In this document: one piece after another, positions 9,429 through 17,957 of the stretch | Position numbering within the stretch: the stretch's first letter is position 1 | Layout of the letters: each line of letters begins with the position of its first letter | Assembly (NCBI GenBank): GCA_963662675.2 | Contig: CAXXHP010000004.1 | Span: 744,001-808,000 of the forward strand | Source of the DNA: G963662675 sp963662675 | Lineage (GTDB): Bacteria; Bacteroidota; Bacteroidia; Bacteroidales; Prolixibacteraceae | Reading direction: 5' to 3' | Length of the DNA: 64,000 nt | The notes under the pieces: generated by a model | Database searches by the model: none | What the model was told of the DNA's origin: nothing | Seen by the model: only the letters and a program-made list of their open reading frames with translations | Made by a program: the position numbers and the translations under genes

Positions 9429-10607
9429 CTATATCGAATTTAATATTATTCTTTCTCCTTCTATTGAAATAGTATACATATCTGTCTGATTAATAACCTC
9501 AAGGACCTGCAGTGCGGTCTTTTTAAGATCTAAATATCCGGAGAAAGTTTCATTGGCAATTTCGCCGTCCGAGAGAATGATATCCACATTATAATATCTA
9601 GAAAGCTTTTTTATTATCTCATCCATTCTAGCTTTCTCTAAAATAAAAAATCCATCTTTCCACGATGTGTATTGCGAAACGGACACCTTCTTCTCTATTA
9701 TTTCCTTACTTTCAGGATCATACGTCACCATTATCTCAGGAGACATTTCTATCTTAGATTTTCCCAATAGACTTTTCGAAGCATACTGAAGTTCAATTTT
9801 TCCTGAAGCAAGAACAGCACTTGACGTTTTATCGTCGCTGTAAGCACTAACGTTAAAGATTGTTCCAAGTACACGAATTTTAAAATCTTTTGTACTTACA
9901 TTAAATGGCTGGCGATCTTTGTGAGCAACATCAAAAAAAGCTTCACCTTCCAGATACACATCTCTGGTTTTGCCATCAAATGTTACAGGATACACCAGTT
10001 TACTACCTGAATTCAACCACACCTTTGTTCCATCTGCCATAGTAAGCACCGAGCGTTTTCCATAAGGAACAACCATGGTGTTATGTGTTAATTCTAGGGT
10101 ATTAATTTCCTGTTCAACTCTTCGATTCGAGTCAATAATGATATCATCCCCAGCTTCGTCGTATTCTATTTCTGAATTATTGTTAGAAATGAGAACCTCT
10201 TTCCCCGATTGAAGGATTAACCGAATATCTTCAGTAACTGCAATTTCTTTCAAACTCTCAGAAATTGCACTAATGTTAAAATTTGAATCAAATTGGATTT
10301 TAGGATATACAATTGAAATACCTGAAATAATAATTAGGAATGAAGCTGCGGCAGTCCAAATTCTCCGTAAACTTTTCTTCCGATCAATGATTTTTATAGA
10401 ATCTTTAATATCTCGTTTAAGGTACTCTTTCTCCCAGTGGGCTAGAGCATTTTTTTCTTTCTTGAAAAAGCTTAATATCTTTTTTGCCAGACGAAGTTCT
10501 TTTTCATCTATCTCCTGAGAATCATCCAAATCACCCTTGAGTATTCTAGCCTGTAATTCTTCTGCTGATAGAACTTCTTCTGCTGTATATCGTTTTCCCG
10601 ATTCCAT
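9429..10607 (-). CDS. FecR-family anti-sigma factor
   Basis: 392 aa. A cytoplasmic N-terminal region (about residues 1-85) precedes one transmembrane segment, WTAAASFLIIISGISIVYP. The periplasmic FecR domain follows (VVPYGKRSVLTMADGTKVWLNSGS... VYLEGEAFFDV... KDFKIRVLGTIFNV), then a C-terminal DUF4974-like domain (about 310-392). Such proteins hold an ECF sigma factor at the membrane and release it when a TonB receptor with an STN domain binds ligand. It lies between the sigma gene (10744-11340) and the STN-bearing SusC (5916-9230), the standard order for this circuit in Bacteroidota. Confidence 0.92.
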   Translation of the reverse strand: MESGKRYTAEEVLSAEELQARILKGDLDDSQEIDEKELRLAKKILSFFKKEKNALAHWEKEYLKRDIKDSIKIIDRKKSLRRIWTAAASFLIIISGISIVYPKIQFDSNFNISAISESLKEIAVTEDIRLILQSGKEVLISNNNSEIEYDEAGDDIIIDSNRRVEQEINTLELTHNTMVVPYGKRSVLTMADGTKVWLNSGSKLVYPVTFDGKTRDVYLEGEAFFDVAHKDRQPFNVSTKDFKIRVLGTIFNVSAYSDDKTSSAVLASGKIELQYASKSLLGKSKIEMSPEIMVTYDPESKEIIEKKVSVSQYTSWKDGFFILEKARMDEIIKKLSRYYNVDIILSDGEIANETFSGYLDLKKTALQVLEVINQTDMYTISIEGERIILNSI

Positions 10608-10743
10608 TAATTATCTTCTTTTAATTTCATAAGAATCTTAATTCTCTTTTATAGACAAAAAATCAAAAAATACTACGAACTTTTTATTTGAGGTGAAAGA
10701 TAAAGCATACAAACATAATAAATAGGTACTGCTATGCCATTCT

Positions 10744-11340
10744 CTACTTTCTCATAAAAACCCAGAAATAAAGAATTGATTTATATTTCACATCCAACTT
10801 TTCCCTCAATGTTTTTATTGCTCGGTATATGTTGGTGCGTACCGATTCAATCGAAATATCCATCAGTATTGCAATTTCTTCATATGACAACTCCAAGATA
10901 AATTTGAGCTGCACTGCTTCCCTTTGTTTTTCAGGAAGTTGAGACATAGCGAAACGTATAACTTTCTCAATGCCATCTTCCCGCTCCTTTGAAATAAGGA
11001 GTTCTTCAGCATTTTCGGATTCAACCGATGGATTATCAAAATCGTCAACCAATTTTAATGTCGAGTTTTTACGTATCTCCTTAAATATCTTTCGCTTAAG
11101 GGATTTAATTAGATACAGTTTAATATTGTCATTTTCAGACAAATTCTTCCTGTATTTATATAAATCAAGAAACAGGTCATGAATGCAATTCTTTACAAAC
11201 TCTTTATCTGACGAGTAATATGAGCCTGAATTAATTAAAATGTCGATATACTGATCATAGACCAGAAAAAAAGCCTCCGAATCTCCGGACTTTATGCCTT
11301 TCCAAATTAATTGATCCTTTTCCTCGCGATTACTTTGCAT
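10744..11340 (-). CDS. ECF-type RNA polymerase sigma factor
   Basis: 198 aa with sigma region 2 (about residues 20-90, including FVKNCIHDLFLDLYKYRKNL) and region 4 (about 130-190, QLPEKQREAVQLKFILELSYEEIAILMD...VRTNIYRAIKTLREKL), the helix-turn-helix that reads the -35 region. It has no region 1 or 3, as in ECF factors. It is followed by its FecR anti-sigma gene and then the STN-type SusC, so its likely regulon is the neighbouring SusC/SusD genes. Confidence 0.92.
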   Translation of the reverse strand: MQSNREEKDQLIWKGIKSGDSEAFFLVYDQYIDILINSGSYYSSDKEFVKNCIHDLFLDLYKYRKNLSENDNIKLYLIKSLKRKIFKEIRKNSTLKLVDDFDNPSVESENAEELLISKEREDGIEKVIRFAMSQLPEKQREAVQLKFILELSYEEIAILMDISIESVRTNIYRAIKTLREKLDVKYKSILYFWVFMRK

Positions 11341-11605
11341 TCGCTTCCAATATAATTAATGTATCACTCGTTTTGGGCCTTCTTTAGACATACTACCATC
11401 TACCGAACCAAAAAAACCTTCCCAATATATACATTTTATGCATTCGACCTATCTACTAACCGTTTTTTGTAAACACAAATACACAGCTGACTATAAGCAT
11501 TAAAAGCAACACCCCCTCCTCTACAATAGGGCTAGATCAAATTTTACTACATTAATTTAAAATCATTATATGCACTACAAGGGGGTGTGACTAAAAATAA
11601 TATAC

Positions 11606-11613
11606 TATTTTCG
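11606..11613 (+). promoter_or_regulatory. Possible -7 box of the amt promoter
   Basis: TATTTTCG at 11606-11613 resembles the Bacteroidota -7 consensus TAnnTTTG with one mismatch, 35 nt before the ATG at 11649. No clear -33 box was found. The distance argues against the in-frame TTG at 11637 as start, since a transcript begun here would leave it almost no leader. Confidence 0.3.
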
Positions 11614-11648
11614 CAGCAGCTGAAATAAATTATTAATTGTACAGACAC

Positions 11649-12878
11649 ATGATTGACAAAGGATTAACTACGTTTATGATCTTGGCGACCAGTCTTGTCA
11701 TGCTTATGACTCCCGGGCTCGCCTTTTTTTACGGAGGTTTAGGAAACAAAAAGAACATCCTAAACATCATGATGCAAAGTTTTGTATCACTAGGTATCAC
11801 AACCGTTTTATGGTTCTTTTTTGGATATTCCCTATGCTTTAGCGGAACGATGGCTGAAGGAACTGACTTTTTAGGGATTTTTGGAAACCTTGACAAGGCA
11901 TTCCTTAACGGAATTACCCTGAACACCATGTTCCCAGGTCACGATTTTCCGGAGTTAATTTTTATCGCATATCAAATGATGTTTGCCATCATCACACCTG
12001 CTCTAATAACAGGCGCATTCATTAACCGGGTTACCTTTAAATCCTATGTGTTTTTCCTTATACTTTGGCAAATTTTTGTCTATTACCCATTCGTTCACAT
12101 GGTATGGGGCGGAGGAATTCTTGCAGAATGGGGAGTATATGATTTTGCCGGAGGTATTGTTGTACATGCAACCGCTGGTTTTGCAGCACTTGCAGCAGTA
12201 ATATATGTTGGTAAACGTCAGGTGTGGATAACAGAACCGAATAACATTCCACTTGTTGCAATTGGTACTGCCCTACTATGGTTTGGTTGGTACGGATTTA
12301 ATGCAGGAAGTGAACTGGATGTAAACGGAATTACTGTTGCAGCCTTTTTCAATACTGACCTATCAGCTTCATTTGCCGCAGTCACCTGGCTTGTTATTGA
12401 ATGGTCAAGAGGCAACAAAAAACCAACTTTTATTGGACTAATGACAGGTGCTGTTGCCGGATTAGCGACGATTACTCCTGCTGCCGGATTTGTATCAATG
12501 CCCATGGCCGCTTGTATTGGCATTTTGGCTGCTATTGGATGTTACGCTGCAGTTAAGTTTAAAGATCGCCGTGGTTGGGATGATGCACTTGACGTATGGG
12601 GAGTTCACGGCATGGGAGGCGTATTCGGAACTATCCTGCTAGGACTATTTGCAAATAATTCAATTAATCCTAATATTCCAAATGGGTTGTTTTATGGCGG
12701 TGGATTTGATCTCCTTCTAAAACAACTGGTAGCCTTAGCTATTGCCATTGTTTGGGCATACTTGTTCACTTATGGAATGCTTATGCTTATTAACAAATTC
12801 GTAAAAGTAAAAGTTACCCATAACGAGGAATTTAAAGGTCTTGATATCTCAACTCATGGAGAAGTTGCTCGTCAATAA
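11649..12878 (+). CDS. amt: Ammonium transporter (Amt/AmtB)
   Basis: 409 aa from the ATG at 11649; an in-frame TTG at 11637 would add four residues and is less likely. Eleven hydrophobic segments are expected. The N-terminus has the family pattern MLMTPGLAFFYGGL. The signature DFAGGIVVHATAGFAAL contains the first pore histidine, and VWGVHGMGGVFG contains the second. Amt proteins conduct ammonium across the inner membrane. There is no glnK/glnB gene next to it, unlike the usual amtB-glnK pair, and the cytoplasmic tail is short (about 30 residues). It stands alone between the sigma gene (divergent) and ssrA. Confidence 0.95.
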   Translation: MIDKGLTTFMILATSLVMLMTPGLAFFYGGLGNKKNILNIMMQSFVSLGITTVLWFFFGYSLCFSGTMAEGTDFLGIFGNLDKAFLNGITLNTMFPGHDFPELIFIAYQMMFAIITPALITGAFINRVTFKSYVFFLILWQIFVYYPFVHMVWGGGILAEWGVYDFAGGIVVHATAGFAALAAVIYVGKRQVWITEPNNIPLVAIGTALLWFGWYGFNAGSELDVNGITVAAFFNTDLSASFAAVTWLVIEWSRGNKKPTFIGLMTGAVAGLATITPAAGFVSMPMAACIGILAAIGCYAAVKFKDRRGWDDALDVWGVHGMGGVFGTILLGLFANNSINPNIPNGLFYGGGFDLLLKQLVALAIAIVWAYLFTYGMLMLINKFVKVKVTHNEEFKGLDISTHGEVARQ

Positions 12879-12906
12879 TAGAAAATAATCTTTTACCTAC
12901 ATATTG

Positions 12907-12942
12907 AAGGCCTTGCTACACAGACAGCAAGGCCTTTTTTTC
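12907..12942 (+). terminator. Intrinsic terminator after amt
   Basis: Perfect 11-bp stem AAGGCCTTGCT (12907-12917) and AGCAAGGCCTT (12926-12936), loop of 8 nt, followed by a T run. It lies about 28 nt after the amt stop codon. Confidence 0.9.
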
Positions 12943-12997
12943 ACTTTAAATATATAGGCACTAACTGATTTCCCTTCGGGTAATGATAAATTTATTG

Positions 12998-13005
12998 TAA
13001 TTTTG
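12998..13005 (+). promoter_or_regulatory. -7 box of the ssrA promoter
   Basis: TAATTTTG is an exact match to the Bacteroidota -7 consensus TAnnTTTG and ends 15 nt before the predicted first base of tmRNA (13021). A good -33 box is not obvious. Confidence 0.55.
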
Positions 13006-13020
13006 TGATCCCTTAATACC

Positions 13021-13415
13021 GGGGATGACTGGTTTTGACAGCGTGTAGAAGAGGTATGTAAGCATGTCGAGCATTGATTGTTGGCTCGCAAATATCAATG
13101 ATCAAACCATTAATTGGCGAAAATAACTACGCTCTTGCTGCGTAATTCTACTAAGTAGATTACACTTAATCCTGGCACTAGGTGCTAGGACAAGACATCG
13201 TCTGGGTGCTAATTTCCTGAAGCGGCCCTATCCGACGGTGCAAGTAAATCGGGAATAGTGAAGGTTATACTTCGGAGCTTTCGCGAAAATTAAGAAGATA
13301 AGGTAGTGGTCGGTGGCCTTGATCCTGCTACTACTCGAAAATTAAGTCGGGGCTAAGCATGTAGAAAGCATATTGCTTCCTCGTTTGGACCCGGGTTCGA
13401 TTCCCGGCATCTCCA
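13021..13415 (+). ncRNA. ssrA: Transfer-messenger RNA (tmRNA, 10Sa RNA)
   Basis: The 5' end GGGGATG pairs with CATCTCC near 13408-13414 to make the tRNA-like acceptor stem, with discriminator A at 13415. CCA is not encoded and must be added. The T arm is GGGTTCGATTCCC. The internal frame begins at the GGC at 13116 and reads GENNYALAA, ending in TAA at 13143-13145, the kind of tag known from Bacteroidota such as Porphyromonas. tmRNA with SmpB frees stalled ribosomes and marks the truncated protein for proteolysis. The 3' end is the attachment site of the island that follows; its last bases and terminator are repeated at 36611-36710, and the copy here stays functional. Confidence 0.95.
13116..13145 (+). 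other. tmRNA tag-peptide reading frame
   Basis: The resume codon GGC is followed by codons for E-N-N-Y-A-L-A-A and a TAA stop (13143-13145). The ALAA end is the degradation signal recognised by ClpXP-type proteases. Confidence 0.9.
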
Positions 13416-13499
13416 CTTTTTCAAAAAGCAATACAAAGCAAACTCCTGTAAGTATCACATTTACAGGAGTTTTTGTTTTTGACTAATTGCATAAAAAGG
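13401..13499 (+). repeat. Left attachment repeat of the island (tmRNA 3' end plus terminator)
   Basis: These 99 bp recur in the same orientation at 36611-36710 with one inserted T and one T/C change. The block spans the last bases of ssrA, its terminator and about 20 bp beyond. Direct repeats of a tRNA or tmRNA 3' end on both sides of an integrase-bearing segment are the standard trace of tyrosine-recombinase integration. This copy completes ssrA. Confidence 0.92.
13439..13480 (+). terminator. ssrA terminator
   Basis: Stem AAACTCCTGTAA / TTACAGGAGTTT with a 9-nt loop and a T-rich tail TTTTTGTTTTT, about 24 nt after the mature tmRNA end. It is duplicated at the far end of the island. Confidence 0.9.
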
Positions 13500-13656
13500 C
13501 AAAAAAACGCATATGCAAAGGTGGAAAAAAGGGGGAACTCGATCCCGACAACAATTCCCCCTTTCAAACTCCGAATACGTTGATATGCATTGCTTTGCAT
13601 TTCAGGCTCTTTCATTGCTAAAGTACTTTTAGAAACAAAAATTAAAAGATTTTAGG
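13500..13656 (+). promoter_or_regulatory. Integrase upstream region with inverted repeats and ATGCAAA-like motifs
   Basis: Contains a hairpin AAAAGGGGGAA (13527-13537) / TTCCCCCTTTC (13555-13565), the sequence ATATGCAAAG (13511-13520) and an imperfect palindrome around ATGCATTGCTTTGCAT (13584-13599). ATGCAA-type motifs also occur near the other island end. They may be integrase or excisionase arm sites, or int promoter operators. This is inference from repeats only. Confidence 0.35.
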
Positions 13657-14883
13657 ATGAAAAAACAAGAAACATTCTCAATTCGATTTTTCACTCGAAA
13701 AGGGAAAAGTGTAAAAACTGATGAATCTCCTCTATCTGCAAGGATTACAGTAAATGGTGAACGGATTGAAATGTCGATGGGTCGCTATGTTATTGACCGT
13801 TTATGGCATGAAAAACTCCAAAAATGTGAAGGAAATTCAAAAGAAGCTAGATTGCTTAACGGATTCCTGGAAGCAACAACTTTCAAATTAAATGAAATTC
13901 GCCAACGATTAATTATTGAAGGAAAAGAGGTTACAGCCGATTTTATTAAAGCTCGTTACAAAGGATTACCAGATCCTGACGAGGTGAAAAATCCAACAGT
14001 ACTTGAACTCTACGATGAACACAACCGCAAGTTTAAAGAGTTGATTGGAACCAAAAGCCACTCTCCTGCTACCTATCAACGACACCTAACATCCAAGGGA
14101 CATGTGGCTGCATATATTCAGCATCAATATAAAAAAGAAGACTTAGAGTGGAACAAAGTGGATTTCAGCTTTCTAAACAATTTTGAGCATTATTTTAAAG
14201 CGGTTCGGAAATGCAATCACAATTCCACCATGAAATACATCAGAAACCTTGGGAAAGTTATTCGTCTAGCAATCGCGGAAGGCTACCTAACCCGAAATCC
14301 ATTCGACAAGTTTCACCTAAGCTATGAAACTGTTGAGCGTGTTGTTTTAACTCAGGAGGAAGTTGATCGAATGATTGACATGGACATAAAACTGGATCGA
14401 TTAGATAAAGTAAGGGATATGTTTGTGTTTTGCATCCATACCGGAGTTTCTTTCTGTGATGTTATTGAACTACGAATGAATCACATTTATGAAGATAAAG
14501 ATGGAACTAAATGGATCAAAAATAAGCGTATGAAAACCAAAATTGAGTTTATGGTACCCATTTTACCTGTTGTTCTGAAGATCATCGATAAGTATACAGA
14601 TCATCCTGAGCGACAAATGGAGGGTAGTGTTATTCCTGAAATTTCAAATCAGAACTACAATGGATATCTAAAAGAAGTAGCTATGCGTTGTGAAATAAAC
14701 AAAAATTTGTCTTCACACATTGCCCGCCACACTTTCGCAACAACAATAACCCTAAACAATGGAGTCCCCTTGGAAGTAGTCTCTAAGATGTTAGGACATA
14801 CGAATACTAAAACCACTCAGATCTATGCTAAAATGCAGGAAAAGGCTATTAAGGAGGGGATGAAGAACTTATTTAATGGGTAA
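13657..14883 (+). CDS. int: Tyrosine recombinase/integrase of the island (Bacteroidota type)
   Basis: 408 aa. Order: an arm-DNA-binding beta domain (about residues 1-95), a SAM-like core-binding domain (about 105-215), and a catalytic domain (about 225-400). Catalytic residues visible: H354-x-x-R357 (HIAR), H381 (LGHT) and the nucleophile Y390 (IYAKM). The first conserved arginine, usually in TGLR, is Ser265 (TGVSFCDV). Family members such as IntDOT also have Ser there, with an Arg 12 residues earlier; here R253 sits exactly 12 before. The gene starts about 240 bp inside the ssrA junction and points into the island. It should drive integration into, and with a helper excision from, the tmRNA gene. 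Confidence 0.93.
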   Translation: MKKQETFSIRFFTRKGKSVKTDESPLSARITVNGERIEMSMGRYVIDRLWHEKLQKCEGNSKEARLLNGFLEATTFKLNEIRQRLIIEGKEVTADFIKARYKGLPDPDEVKNPTVLELYDEHNRKFKELIGTKSHSPATYQRHLTSKGHVAAYIQHQYKKEDLEWNKVDFSFLNNFEHYFKAVRKCNHNSTMKYIRNLGKVIRLAIAEGYLTRNPFDKFHLSYETVERVVLTQEEVDRMIDMDIKLDRLDKVRDMFVFCIHTGVSFCDVIELRMNHIYEDKDGTKWIKNKRMKTKIEFMVPILPVVLKIIDKYTDHPERQMEGSVIPEISNQNYNGYLKEVAMRCEINKNLSSHIARHTFATTITLNNGVPLEVVSKMLGHTNTKTTQIYAKMQEKAIKEGMKNLFNG

Positions 14884-14935
14884 AAAAATGATGATTAAAA
14901 TCAATTACTTGGAATAGTCCCAATTAAAAGAAGAA

Positions 14936-14970
14936 ATCAAACACCTTGGAAATATTTCAAGGTGTTTTTC
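14936..14970 (+). terminator. Terminator after the integrase gene
   Basis: Stem AACACCTTG (14940-14948) / CAAGGTGTT (14958-14966) with a T run, about 55 nt after the int stop. Confidence 0.8.
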
Positions 14971-14999
14971 TGTATCTCATAAAGCGTCGAGTTGTCATA

Positions 15000-15933
15000 C
15001 TATTTGGCTTCCATTCCAAGTATCTTTTTCAAGTCATCAATCAGTAAATCATGCTTTTTAGGATTGGCTTCCTTTAACTTTTCAATATTCAATAACTTCC
15101 ATTTTATTGCAGGTAAATATTTCAGTACTTTATGTGGAAATAAATTCCAATCTGGTTCACCCATCTCAAAACTGAGCAAGAACTTCTTATCATTCTGAGT
15201 GAGACGCTCTCGAATGACATCTATCAAAGTTGCTCTTGTTATTTCATAATATTCATAGGAAAACTCAACGGAAGTCATACCTGCAAATTGGTTATCAAAA
15301 GCCGATTTTTGGTCTTTTAATATTGGTGAAATCAATTCACGAATCGGCTTGTAGTGACTTATCATTCCTATCATAACCCCCTGCCAAATATCATCTGTAA
15401 ATTCTTCATTATCCAATAGTAGTTTTACATCAAATATATCTCGGGGATGTTGTCTGTCAACTGCTGCACAAATCTTACCCCCATACAATTCAGCAAGGGA
15501 AATCACATTAATCGCAGCAAATTTATCAAAATCATCCTGAACTGAATCTCTTACTTGCATCAATTCAGTTGGAAAAACATGACCTCTTGTGATCGTATTA
15601 ACTTCGATTTTTATCTGTGCATTTTTCCCCTGTACATTCAACTTCACATCAGTTCCTCCATTTAATAAGGGTACTGCGTGAACAGTTACTTCGGGTATGT
15701 CTTTCTCTAGGTCTGTTTTAATCCTTTAAACCTTCCTCTATGGTTTTCAGAGCATTATATCTTGAATCAAGAGGCAGATAGGTAAGGTCAATATCTACTG
15801 ACAAACGTGGCATATCTCGAACAAAAAGATTAATGGCAGTACCACCTTTTAACGCGAATGATTCAACTTTTGCTAAATAAAGTAAAACCTGCAACAATAA
15901 ATCCACCTGAGCTTTGTATGTTGATGAAATCAT
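15000..15933 (-). pseudogene. AbiEii-type nucleotidyltransferase toxin, frameshifted
   Basis: Two frames together make one AbiEii/AbiGii (DUF1814) protein. 15718-15933 encodes the N-terminus with the nucleotidyltransferase core (ALKGGTAINL...RLSVDIDLTYL: GG/S motif and DxD), ending at a premature TAA after GLKD. The reading continues in the +1 frame (KTDLEKDIPEVTVHAVPLLNGGTDVKLNVQ) and joins the frame at 15000-15647, which has the AbiEii middle motif LAELYGGKICAAVDRQHPRDIFDV. One extra base (or two lost) near 15718 explains the break. The start ATG overlaps the AbiEi stop by 4 nt (ATGA), as in intact AbiE operons. AbiEii toxins modify tRNA or block growth. This copy is probably dead unless the frameshift is a sequencing error. 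Confidence 0.8.
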
Positions 15934-16696
15934 AATTCCAATAATTCTCTTGGCACTGATATTAAATACTTTGAAATGTAAACCCCGTTCTTTGCAAGCA
16001 TGCGATTCCCTTTTCCGAGCTCTATTTTATCTGTTTTTATAAATTGAAACCATTGGTGATTTGCTTTCTCAGCCATATATAAAAACAAACGCTTTACCTT
16101 AACTGAGTTACAGTTAATAAGCAGTTCTGTTAACAATCTTGGTTTTAGATTAACCAACCCCTCAAACAGGTGATAACACTCAACTAAATCCATGTGTTTC
16201 GGAGCCAGATATAAACACTCCATTATTGCTCGCTCTGGAGAAGAAACGTTTATTTTGAATTGATTTGATTCCTGTTCCTTTACACCTGCATTATTGGATA
16301 AAAATGAAGTTAAATGATGATCGATTTTAAGTCCCCAATCGTAATCTAGAAACCACTTCGGTAATTTTGTTTGTAAAGGAGTAAACAAGTGTAATGCCTC
16401 GTTTCTTAATCGGGAATAGTGACTAAAGCCATGAAGAGATAAGGCCGACAATCCTCCTACATGCACATTGGGTTCAGTCTGTTTCTGTATGCTACTTAAT
16501 GCCCCTTGCCACTCTATAGCATCTCCCGGCTTTTTATAGGCACTTCGGCCAACAGGTTCTAACCACCCACTCTTTATGTAATATTTTGCAAGTTTCGGGA
16601 TATGCCAAAGCTTTCCAGCCAATCATTTGTTACGACACAACCGGGCTGCAATACCTTGAATAAGGTTTTTAGATATGTTTCATTTTGGGTAGTCAC
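15930..16696 (-). pseudogene. AbiEi-type antitoxin, frameshifted near its N-terminus
   Basis: The frame 15930-16622 (from a TTG directly after a stop codon) encodes an AbiEi antitoxin lacking its DNA-binding N-terminus: AKYYIKSGWLEPVGRSAYKK, VHVGGLSALSLHGFSHY and the C-terminal AbiEi domain. The missing winged-helix part is present upstream in another frame. From a GTG at 16696 it reads ...ETYLKTLFKVLQPGCVVTNDW then LESFGISRNL, which joins AKYYIKSGW if one base is restored near 16600. So the antitoxin gene also carries a single-base frameshift. Intact AbiEi represses its own operon and neutralises AbiEii. Translation from the internal TTG would give only the non-DNA-binding part. Confidence 0.7.
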
Positions 16697-17285
16697 ACTA
16701 CTCTATTTTCAACGAATACAAAAAAAAAAAAACAGATTGGATATATTGAAATTTATATTTTTAAATATATTACCACAAGGGTAGTTTAACCACCCTTTAA
16801 GAGATAAATCTAAAAATTGTTTTGATGTTTTTGAGTTCAAATAATCCTTAAAAGCTCGTGGATATGGAATAATAATCCAATTAGGTCGCTATAAAACCAT
16901 CCAACACTTACAAAATCACATTTTAAGAGATGATCTTGAGAAAGAATCTTTTCAGACTATTTAAGCCAGCTACTTATAAATGCCTCGAAAATCTTTGGGT
17001 GTTTAAATTACTTTTAACAATAGATTCACTAAAAACAAGAGCTTAGATTAATTAATCTAAGCTCTTATGCATTACAGCGAGCACTTGTTTATCACCAGCC
17101 TCTTACGCTCAAAGCGTTTCTGCAATCACACTTAAATAATCTTGGGCAAAGATCTGAGGCCACTTTACAAGATGGGCTATTCAGAGAGTAATAACCAAGA
17201 TTCTATATGAAAAACGAAATTATGGTGGTAGCAAAACCTTCGGTATTTTCAATTACACACTGAGTGCAATAATATCTTTAATTGA
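16697..17285. other. Gene-poor stretch with degenerate reading-frame traces
   Basis: No intact gene. On the plus strand, 16863-16962 reads QLGRYKTIQHLQNHILRDDL-like sequence to a stop, and in a neighbouring frame up to 17045 it reads LFKPATYKCLENLWVF and ends just before a perfect palindrome. These look like two pieces of one decayed gene, but I do not recognise a family. The rest is AT-rich and carries no feature I can support. Confidence 0.3.
17037..17066. terminator. 30-bp perfect palindrome
   Basis: AAGAGCTTAGATTAA followed directly by its reverse complement TTAATCTAAGCTCTT, with no spacer. It may act as a bidirectional terminator, since A- and T-rich flanks are present but short, or as a protein-binding site. 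It follows the degenerate frame described for 16697-17285. Confidence 0.45.
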
Positions 17286-17642
17286 TTAATAAATCATTCT
17301 ACTATTTACTTTTCGAAAATTTAAATCTTCAAGATTATTTGATTTACACCAAGTTTTTATTGCATAATCTAGTTCGTTAATTGCTTGCATAAAATCCTTG
17401 TTTTGTTTTAAAGAATGTGCTGTGGTTTTATATAATTGTTCTGGTTGAACCTCATCAGGAAGGCGGTTTTTACTCTCGTTAAAAACAAGGATATTATTGC
17501 TAGGTTCTATATCTTGATTATTGTCTTGTCTATGAAGATATATATTGATAAATGGAGAAAGATGGTCTGCGATTTCTTTAGGCAACAATGGGTTCTCAAT
17601 AAATCGGGTTAAATCAAACGGATGCATATCGCGGTATAACAC
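17286..17642 (-). CDS. Hypothetical protein, 118 aa
   Basis: Not recognised. The product is hydrophilic, with no signal peptide or membrane segment. It starts MLYRDMHPFDLTRFIENPLL (M6 is an alternative start) and ends in a helical stretch (QNKDFMQAINELDYAIKTWC). Codon use and AT content resemble the island. It lies about 180 bp past the small membrane protein gene downstream of hsdR and could be the last gene of that transcript. Confidence 0.45.
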   Translation of the reverse strand: MLYRDMHPFDLTRFIENPLLPKEIADHLSPFINIYLHRQDNNQDIEPSNNILVFNESKNRLPDEVQPEQLYKTTAHSLKQNKDFMQAINELDYAIKTWCKSNNLEDLNFRKVNSRMIY

Positions 17643-17825
17643 ATATATGCTTAATTTATCAAAGGAACATAAATCCCCATCATCTTTAAAAACCTTTGGG
17701 TAATTGAAAAAATTTCTTTTTAAAAAAGAACTTTACCTCACATAATTAATGCCATTGTGATAGTAACTTGAAATATCAAAACTATAAGTATTCAAGTGCT
17801 CTAACAAGTCAAGCACTGCATCAAG

Positions 17826-17948
17826 CTACCGCTTTTTAAGTTCACTTGGGATTAACTTTTTATATACTTTCCATGCAATAAATAAAGTACCTGCTCCAAT
17901 TAATAGACTAGCAATATCTCCAAAACTAAAAGTGGGGTCAAAACACAT
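17826..17948 (-). CDS. Small single-span membrane protein, 40 aa
   Basis: An ATG at 17948 opens a 40-codon frame ending in TAG (17826-17828). The product is a short N-terminus (MCFDPTFSFGD), one hydrophobic helix (IASLLIGAGTLFIAWKVY) and a basic tail (KKLIPSELKKR), following the positive-inside rule. It begins 9 nt after the hsdR stop, so it is probably cotranslated with the restriction operon. Short one-helix proteins of this type often act as membrane-bound toxins or regulators, but nothing here shows the function. Confidence 0.5.
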   Translation of the reverse strand: MCFDPTFSFGDIASLLIGAGTLFIAWKVYKKLIPSELKKR

Positions 17949-17957
17949 AAATTCAAA

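Noticed and set aside
12218..12523. 101-codon minus-strand frame inside amt
   Set aside because: It lies fully within the strongly conserved amt gene on the other strand and is a shadow of its codon pattern.
15700..15730. Programmed frameshift in the AbiEii gene
   Set aside because: No slippery heptamer or known +1 shift signal is seen at the break, and the neighbouring AbiEi is also frameshifted, so decay or sequencing error is simpler.
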